Positions 56,482-64,000 of a stretch of 64,000 bases of DNA are shown here, in pieces. The notes under the pieces were generated by a model. It was not told where the DNA came from, ran no database searches, and was given only the letters and a program-made list of their open reading frames with translations. The DNA comes from Oscheius onirici (taxonomy: Eukaryota > Nematoda > Chromadorea > Rhabditida > Rhabditidae). The position numbers and the translations under genes are program-made. The stretch lies in the NCBI GenBank assembly GCA_932521025.1, contig OW051468.1:3038064-3102063 (forward strand), read 5' to 3'. The stretch's first letter is position 1. Each line of letters begins with the position of its first letter.

Positions 56482-57739
56482 CAGCACATATCACAAGCTT
56501 TTCATTCAGTCTTTCCCTATCGAAACGATTTTCTTGTTACCGGTTGTGTCATAAAGGATTTTTCGTTTTTTGTTAGATGGTCTACAAAGAAGAAACAGTG
56601 TTAATTGTTAGAGTGTAGCGTGCGTAACAGGAACGACGACCGCTGAAGTCCCCTGAGACGGCCAAAATAATCGTAGCCGCTGATCATGTACTTGTGCTCC
56701 GTGAGACCGATCTCGTCCATCGGCATCCTCTTTCATGCCCTCAAAACGTTTTTAACGTAGCCGATACTCCTTCGTTCAATCTTCACTGGAGCCTTTAGTA
56801 CACCGAAGATCAGAGAATGCGGATGAGTTCCGTAGAAGCCGATGTGCAGCATCTTTTTCAGCACAGGATAGAACATGTGGTGAAAAAGTTTGAAGATCAT
56901 TTCGACGAAAGGCGGCTAGCTACGCCGAAATCTACCAAAGGGACAAAGAAACATAGAAGTGCGAATAAACTTTCAAATGAATATATAGTGTGTTCTTGTT
57001 CTTCTGTATGTATATATTCTCCTTAGCAGTAATAGAACCAGAATTGTTCGTTAGAAAAATCATCCTGCCTTTTCTAGAAACTACCAAAGTCGATCCACCC
57101 AAAATGGAGCAAAGTTATTTCAAGTTATTAATCTCGCAAACTGCCTTTATCACAAAACTCTAGACTTTTAGCTTCGAAAAAAAGCTACGAAAAAAAACGG
57201 CGAAAATGGGTCGAAGAATGTCTCATGGAATCTTCTAGAAGCTTCTAGAATCCCTGTTTTTTGCTTTTTTTCGCCACTTCCGTCGCGAATTTCGAGGAGC
57301 AAACAAGTTTTTAGGTAATAGCAAGTCCGTACGATGCTATTGGAAGAATAAAAAATTTTGACCAAAAAATTCCATGATATCCCTTGGTGTTTTTGGTCAA
57401 GTGGAAAAAAGGTTAGGAGCGAATGTTTGAGAAAACTATCCGATGGCTTGGTCTGATATTGTGCAGCGATATAGCCTCATAAGTGATGCATGCTATAGAA
57501 CATGCAAATATGTTATCCTCAAAAAAGTTATGGGTCCGACAGTGCCGCGAGGTCGGACCCCAAAACGTGATAAAATCAACCTAGCTCCGCCATAGAAAGT
57601 CCAAATTGGCTGAAATTTTATGGGGAAGTTGGGCCTTATACTTAGGCATTTGGATGCCCCCTTCCTGCTAAATTTTGATGGCATTTGGACGAAAAACAAA
57701 AATTTTAGAAGGGGGGTTTATTCCTTCCACACGTAATAC
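56482..57739. other. Intergenic stretch with a possible coding relic and repeat-like DNA
   Basis: At about 56640-56890 the minus strand reads FYPVLKKMLHIGFYGTHPHS, LIFGVLKAPVKIERR and, past a stop, IGLTEHKYMISGYDYFGRLR, coding-like but broken and unrecognised. A plus-strand frame at 56817 overlaps it and is equally unproven. From 57030 to 57735 the DNA is AT-rich with repeat-like phrases and no gene. Confidence 0.35.
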
Positions 57740-58452
57740 ATGACAGGAGGAGGTCTTCTCTACGCTCAACCAGCAGCGCGTCAAGTTCGACGAACGATGC
57801 GGAAACCGCCCACATCAAGAGGTCGCAAGTCGCTGCAGATCCACTCTTCGATCGGTCATCTGCTCAAGTCCAACAGTGTTCTCAAGCCTGGAGAATCCCT
57901 CTCTATCTTGACAAAAATGAGCGTTGAGCTGTCATCGATTCGGTGAGTTTTTCTTCTTTTCGCTCCGAAAGTAACGGATTTCCTGCCTGGCTATGTTGCC
58001 ATGGAAGCGACGGAGCTGGACAGCACGAGTCCACCGCGGATCTACAAGATGCTGGTGAAGTCTCTAAAGAAGGCTGTCGCCGTCCGCGTCTCCGATCTGA
58101 GGAAAGGACGCTACCAACTAGACATCCAGAGTTCAAGATCCAGTCCATCGAGAACGTCAAAGATGGCGACGACTTCCACGAGACGGATCTGGTCGACTTG
58201 GAGGAAAGAGCTCGCGGATGGAGATGTTCGGAGCTCATGATCGACAACCCATTGATGTCCATTCGGATGACTCTTCTCTGGTCCGACTCCAATGGAAACG
58301 TCTCGACCCGTCTCTACGTCCTTGCCAAGCCCTTCTTCACCAACAAGATCATCGAATCATCGACCGTCATTGTAACATATCTTAATAATATAAGGAGCTG
58401 TCGTCTCCGTCCGTCCGAAGCCTTTTGCGTTTCAACGAAAACGCGTACGTAA
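57740..58452 (+). pseudogene. Unrecognised gene, probably broken
   Basis: The first piece (57740-57942) is open and basic: MTGGGLLYAQPAARQVRRTM then a Lys/Ser-rich stretch, ending at a good donor (CGGTGAGTT). The next reads FLPGYVAMEATELDSTSPPR, IYKMLVKSLKKAVAVRVSDL in one frame, then switches at about 58120 to TRHPEFKIQSIENVKDGDDF and ERARGWRCSELMIDNPLMSI in another. No splice pair that I can see bridges the switch, and the first piece does not join in phase. Two frames each carrying coding-like sequence suggest a frameshifted gene. No family is recognised. It ends facing DHX8. Confidence 0.4.
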
Positions 58453-58814
58453 CGATTGTTTTGCTATTTTCTCGGTGTTTTCACCACTCCTTCTGTTTTA
58501 TTTTGTTTCCAAGTGAAAGAGCATAAGCGTTTTGCTATATGAACATGAAAAATGCTAGAAAAAATAAAGAAACGAAACAGAAAAAAGCTCCACGAGGTTT
58601 TGGGCGAGATTTCGCTGATGGCGTCCGCCGCCCACCGCCGTACGGTCTCTACATGCGTTGCGGGGGTAGTCTGAGCAGTTTCAAACTTTCGTCACTTCAT
58701 TAGAAAGTTCAGAAGAACGAAATGAGGGGCAAATCGACCTCGGGAAACTGAGAGTTGAGAATTTTGTAGACTCTGTGTTGTTGTAAGGCTTTTCGCTTTG
58801 AGCTGAACAGCCCT

Positions 58815-58951
58815 TTTTAGTGATTTGTACTGCAAATTAACTGGGGCCGGTAATACTTATTTTTTTGTGATACACAAAACTAGGAAGTGCTGCTGCTAAT
58901 GATAGCCGTAAACAGTGAAATTGACGGTGACAGCCGTCGTAGACGGCTGGT
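58815..58951. repeat. 137-bp repeat ending in a perfect hairpin, copy B
   Basis: Second copy of the unit at 37383-37519, 21 kb away, same orientation, about two base differences. It lies in the 3' flank of DHX8, just outside the region copied to 7440-8180. Confidence 0.85.
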
Positions 58952-59108
58952 ACAATAAATAGGGCTCACATATTTTTCAGAACTGTCGTCCTTAGATTCT
59001 CTTACAATATATGCTAGAGCATAGCACAACTGAAACATTCTCAGTATTATTGGGAAGTCTCTGAAACTGTTCATCTGGACAAAATATAACAATACAAATA
59101 GACATTTT

Positions 59109-62100
59109 TCATCGATTGGGGTTGTAGATCCTCTTCTTGACACGCGTGATACGCCATTCGTTTGGATCCTTGTACTTGTCGAAGAGCGGGTCGATTCTCT
59201 GGTTGCGTTTGAAGGTCGACAGCTTGGTCGCATCACCGTACTTGAAGAAGGACGGCGCGTAGTCGACGAGCCACTTCGGATCGATGGAAGTGACTTCTCG
59301 CATGTACTCCTTCGTCGTCATGACCAGCTCGTGATAGACGACCCATTCCGGCTGATTTTGGAATAGGGAAGACGACGGATGAATGTACACGTTCTGGCCG
59401 TCAACGAGGGTACGGTAGCCTTCCTGAAAGTGCAAACATGCTTTCGTGTTTTCTACAATCTACAAAAGCAGCAAAAAAGCCTCAATTTTCCTAACAACAC
59501 GAAATTGTCCCAGTCACGTTTTTATAAAGAAATAACGTACTTGTGGATCTCTTTTGGCTGCGTTTCTAAAGTAGCCCGAACAGATGGCCTTCTGTACTCG
59601 TTGGACGTCTCTTCCGCACGAGACCATGTCTAGCTTGTGCCGATCCATGATTCCCAGCAGCTGCTTTCGAATATCCTAAAAATGTCATGAAGTTGGTTCG
59701 AATAAAATACAAACCTGTGATCGCTTCAGTGTCCTTCCCTGTATGAAATTCTCGTGACACCATGGCTGACTAAAGTGGTGGTGTTTCCAGCTGTTGAACA
59801 CGGCCAACAGGGTCAGATGGTCGCCTTCGGGCTGGTGGAATTTGGACTTTTTCTGGTCGGCCAGCTCTTGCTTTTCTTTGGGCCGATAGAAGACATTCTG
59901 GACGGAGAGCATGGACACGATGGTCAGGACTTCTTCTGAACAGCCCAGTTCGACCGACATGATGAGTAGTTTGGAGAGAGAGGGCTCCAGGGGGAATTCG
60001 GCCATCTGGAAACAAGAGGTTTTTCAGGACAGAAACGAATGTCACAAAACTAACGTTGGAAAGTAATTCTTAAAAAAAACTTACTCTTCGACCAAGTTTT
60101 GTGAGAAGACCGTCTCCGTCCAGGGCCGACAACGTGTGAAGCTGATTCAAAGCGGTAATCATAGCGTCCAGTGGCGGCGCATCCATAAAGTCGAAATCGA
60201 TGAGATTGTTGATGCCCATCGCCTTGAGCTGAAGCAGCGTAGCTGCCAAATTGGTTCTCTGAATCTCCGGCACAGGCGTCGGCAACATTTCGTCTCTGTA
60301 GGCTCTCTCCGTATACAGTCGGTAGCATTTTCCGGGCCCCGTTCTTCCAGCTCTTCCGGCTCGCTGTTTAGCTGCGGCTTGACTAATCGGCGTCACGACG
60401 AGCGAGTCCATTCCACTCTTCGGATTATATATTTTCTGCTTGACAAAGCCCGGATCGACGACGTAATAGATTCCGTCGATTGTCAACGACGTCTCGGCAA
60501 TATTCGTCGCAATGACGACTTTTCGCTGTCCCGGAGGAGCTGGGTCGAAAATTCGCGTCTGCATCTCGGAAGGCAGAGCTCCGTAGACCGGAAGAATAAT
60601 CAGTTGAGGCACATTTGGACCGAGCGACTTCATTCTCTCGTACAGTATCTCACAAGATGTGTCGATTTCTTCCTAATTTGTGTTTTTAATAGAAAGATGC
60701 AAATATTACCTGTCCCGTAAGAAAGACGAGAATATCGCCCGGCGGCTCGGTTAGATGAATCTGCATGACGGTTATGTTGGCAGCGTCCAGATAGTCAGTT
60801 TCCGGTTCGCGGGTGTAGAGAATCTCGACGGGGAATGTTCGTCCGGGAATGGTGAAGATGGGAGCTCCGAAAAAGTACTCGGAGAACTTGACAGCGTCCA
60901 AGGTGGCACTGAAAATGGGTATATTAGATTGGGGAGTTTGAATGACAATAAGACAACGTTGTTAATTTGTTACGGAAATCATCAACTTTTGATACTCATA
61001 GGCGAAAAGCACGAATTGTCTCTCAGAAGAATGAAATGGAAGCTCCAAACTCTCATCTGATCAAATTCGCTGGTTAGCGCATCGAATTTGGTCAGATGGG
61101 AAGGGAGATCGTTGCTTATTCGAACACTTTACGTCCCAATAGTTCCATTTGCTTCTATTCGATAAATTTACCAATTCAGATGGCAGTCATTTGAGTGTTT
61201 CAGATGGCTGTCATTTGAGTGATTCCAGCACTTAAAAAGGTCTCTATACGTACGAAGTGATGATGAGCTTCAATTCGGGTCGTTTCTTCGCCGCAGCTTT
61301 CAGCAGACCGAAAAGGACGTCCGTGTGGATCGTTCTCTCGTGAGCCTCATCCAACATGATCATGGTATAGGCGGTCAGATCCGGATCGATGAGACATTCT
61401 CGTAGCAGCATTCCGTCTGTCATGTACTTGATAATTGTGTCCGGACTAGAATTTATCCTTATTAATCTAAGAAAAAGTGATTTACCTTGTGCAATCCTCA
61501 AAACGAATGGTATAGCCGACTTCTTGGCCGAGTTTAGCTCCGAATTCTTCGGCTACACGCTTGGCAACGGACATAGCGGCAACTCTTCGAGGCTGTGTGC
61601 ATCCGACTTTTCCGCGTCTAGCGAATCCGGCCTCGACGGCATACTGTGTCATTTGGGTCGTCTTTCCCGAACCCGTCTCTCCAATGACAACGAGGATTTG
61701 ATTGTCGGTCATGGCTTGGATTAGAGCCTTCTTCAGGTTGTATATTGGCAGCGATTCCCGCTGTTCCCGTATGCTCATGTTCGTCCTCTTGCCGTAGGTG
61801 ACAGTTCCACCCTGTGTCACATGTTTCATCCATTCTGGCATGTCTTTGTTCCGATTGAAGATACGCTCCTCTTCGCGCGTTTTTGGAGTTTCCGTCTGCA
61901 TTGGATCCAGATGTCTCGAAGCACCTCCGAATCCTCTCGTCTCGTCTTGTTCCTTCTCACGCTGCGCCTGGATCTTGGTCTCTTTGCGCTCCTTCGACAG
62001 GGCTCCCTGAAAAAAAAAACGAATAAATTTGCAAATTAACGGAAACTTGTATACTATCCTAGACAAACGTACCTGCATAAGAGCAGCCTGAGCCATACTT

Positions 62101-63662
62101 CCGTCCGGATTCTTGACGACCTTGACCGGCTCAATTTCCTGATTTCCTTTGCCGTAGCCTCTCAAGAAGTCGGGCTCGTCTTCAACCAGCTCGATTTCAA
62201 TATCCTCGCCGTCAGATTCTTCTAAAAAAAATGATTGTAAACTTTAAAAGAGAGAACCAACCATCGTAGTTCTTGAGAACTCCCATATCTTCGTCGAAAT
62301 CGGGCATGTCCATGTCGGTCATGACACCGGCACCGCGCATCTGATGCAATTCCCATCGTTCCGGCGTCGAGAGACGAACGCGATTCTTCTTGCCTGTACT
62401 CGTCGTCGGTGCATCGAGCTCCGATTTTTCTGGATTCATGTAAGGGTCATGATTTCTCGGAGCGACGCCGATGGCGTCCGGTCGTAGTTCGGCCTCTTTC
62501 GGATTGAGATCTTCGCCTGTCCATTGGTCGACTTCTTTCATCGACAGCGACGTCTTTCCTCCGTCCATTTTCAGTACCTATAATTAAGGAAATTGTTGTG
62601 ATAAAAAGAGCAAAAAACACACCTTCACCATAACCTTGTCGCCTCGTTTCAGGACATCAGCAACGGCTTGGACGCGTTCCTTTTTCAGCTGTGAGATGTG
62701 GCAGAGACCTTCGGTTTTGGCTCGGAATCCTTCTAGCTGAATATAAAGATTTTAGCTGCGAATCTTTAAAAAACCTGAATGAAAGCACCGAACGACTGAA
62801 TGCTATTGACGGAGCCGCTGTAAATACCGCCAACTTCGGGAAAATCGGGAAGATGACTTCTTCGATGATCGCGATCGCGACTACGATCTCGGCCTCGACG
62901 TCGGTCACGACTGTTGGAGCGAGATCTCTTTCTTCTGCCGTCTCGTCTGCGACCGTCACGATCCCCGCTGCGACTTCGTCTTCTTCGCTTGTCCGGACTT
63001 CGGGACCTCGATCTTTTCCTTCTGTTATCCTTGGCCGGATTCACATCTTCATCCGTTTTGCTCTTCTAAAATTTCGCTTTATTTCGAAATCCGATCAAAA
63101 ACCATACATGTTCCTTCCATTTGGGCATGAGCCCTTCCAACTCGTCCAGCAGATTGCTACCAGTCTCTTCCTTTACATTTTCCTTCGTGTTTGGCATTGC
63201 CAGTGCCGGGAGACGGGCTTTGATTTCATCTTTAGCATCCGAAATCAGTGTGATTTTGTGCGAATCGCGGGAAGGACTGCCGGCCGTTTTTCCCTTCTTC
63301 TTAGGCTTTGGCAACATGTGCTGGATAAGACGGAGCAGTGTGGCAATAAGAGAATCATCGAACTGAAGAAGATTATTTTCGAATGAAACATATTTTCATC
63401 TCTCAAAGTAGCTGATTGTGAACCACGAACGTGCAACGAAGTTACATGGTCTTTTGAATACTTTTCAAATAAAAAATAGAATTACCTGGTCTCCGAGATC
63501 ATTTTCCCCCAGGGCCTTCTTGAACTTGTCGAAAGTCTTGTTCTCGGTGGCCAGATGAATTATAAACTCGGCGATTTCCTTGCTTTCTCCTAGACCGTCA
63601 AAGTGGTTATCCAATTCTGAGGAGACTTTTGAGACGAGCGATAAACGCTCCAGATCATCCAT
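59109..63662 (-). CDS. DHX8: DHX8/PRP22, DEAH-box splicing helicase
   Basis: Thirteen exons (63486-63662, 63108-63362, 62775-63065, 62623-62736, 62262-62577, 62073-62221, 61486-62006, 61254-61445, 60710-60908, 60085-60672, 59715-60005, 59541-59675, 59109-59423) encode about 1180 residues (human 1220). PRP22 uses ATP to release spliced mRNA from the spliceosome. Order: N-terminal [14 protein letters not shown] helix domain, an Arg/Ser-rich region ([14 protein letters not shown]), an S1 RNA-binding domain ([16 protein letters not shown]), then the helicase with motif [15 protein letters not shown] box MLDEAHERT, motif III SAT, motif [11 protein letters not shown], motif [15 protein letters not shown], followed by winged-helix, ratchet and OB domains. 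The start is MDDLERLSL, two bases after an acceptor-like TTTTTTCAG. Part of its 3' end was duplicated to 7440-8180. Confidence 0.97.
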
Positions 63663-64000
63663 CTCTGAAAAAATACGACGTTGTTCGGAGACGGGTAAGA
63701 AGAAAATAATATTTAAAAAAAAAAGAAAAAAAGGTGAAACATTCAGGCGTATTTCGAATTTGAACGGGAAACAATCTGGGTGAGCGGTCTTTACGCGCAA
63801 GTGTGCGGACGGTGGTCCGATATGACAGCGATGTATTCAAAATCTAAACAGCAATGACAGTAGAATAAAGGATTCTCGGTAAAATAAAGTTTCATCCAAA
63901 GTCTGGACAATTTCCGAACTTGAAACTTTATATTTTGGCACAAGAACCAACTGAGATAAGTGCTCAGAATTTAACTGCGACGAATGAGACAAAACGGAAG
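63663..64000. other. Upstream region of DHX8
   Basis: AT-rich, no supported gene. A frame open upstream of the DHX8 ATG continues to about 63800 but lies across the acceptor-like site and is not conserved with the family, so I treat it as non-coding. Confidence 0.5.

Noticed and set aside
57943-58452. Single intact 169-residue gene
   Set aside because: Its first half is less protein-like than the overlapping frame, and the upstream exon does not join it well, so I treat the locus as broken.
1-64000. CRISPR array, bacterial operons or prophage
   Set aside because: No regularly spaced identical repeats or prokaryotic gene layout; introns and gene content are animal.

Overview
This is a window of animal nuclear DNA. 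Genes are broken by many very short introns (mostly about 36-60 nt, GT..AG with T-rich TTTCAG acceptors), and the proteins are metazoan: a p130Cas-type scaffold, an NG2/CSPG4-type proteoglycan, MCM4, DHX8/PRP22, ribosomal protein eS17, eIF1, PIG-B and MIX23. Many start codons lie 4-22 nt after a splice-acceptor-like sequence with no coding exon before it, which suggests spliced-leader trans-splicing. A nematode is the best guess (compact introns, a TTP/MEX-like CCCH protein, acceptor-ATG spacing), but no gene proves the phylum.

Layout. 1-2600: no supported gene. 2604-6648 (minus): MIX23, then MCM4, with an E2F-like site cluster at 7177-7223. 7440-9480: a damaged copy of the 3' end of DHX8 (the intact gene is at the other end of the window) carrying a 252-bp hAT-type MITE, then an intronless pseudogene. 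9662-12164 (minus): a cysteine-containing secreted protein, a doubtful acidic protein and a Pro/Tyr-rich secreted protein. 13934-16966 (plus): a CCCH zinc-finger protein and a divergent homeodomain-like gene whose intron holds a TA-flanked transposon with a pol III promoter-like core. 17530-23140: pyrimidine-rich non-coding DNA, probably 5' intron or upstream region of the Cas gene. 23141-31649 (plus): Cas scaffold. 31900-38450: repeats, broken LINEs and a TIR element. 38459-42425 (plus): eIF1, with an intronless PIG-B gene inside its second intron and a composite repeat block in its third. 42762-45247: a degenerate RhoGAP protein (plus) facing eS17 (minus). 46136-56481 (plus): a large CSPG4/NG2-type membrane protein. 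57740-58452: an unrecognised, probably broken gene. 59109-63662 (minus): DHX8.

The genes are mostly unrelated housekeeping and adhesion genes, with no operon-like functional grouping apart from the possible close spacing of eIF1 and the RhoGAP gene. Points worth a second look include the nested PIG-B gene, the DHX8 duplication with an intact empty site for its MITE, the TIR element with A/B boxes in the homeobox gene, two ~400-bp foldback elements, the apparent absence of YxxP motifs in the Cas protein, and a 137-bp repeat ending in a perfect hairpin. I found no previously undescribed multi-gene system. Exon borders were read by eye from splice consensus, frame and family similarity and may be off by a base or more.
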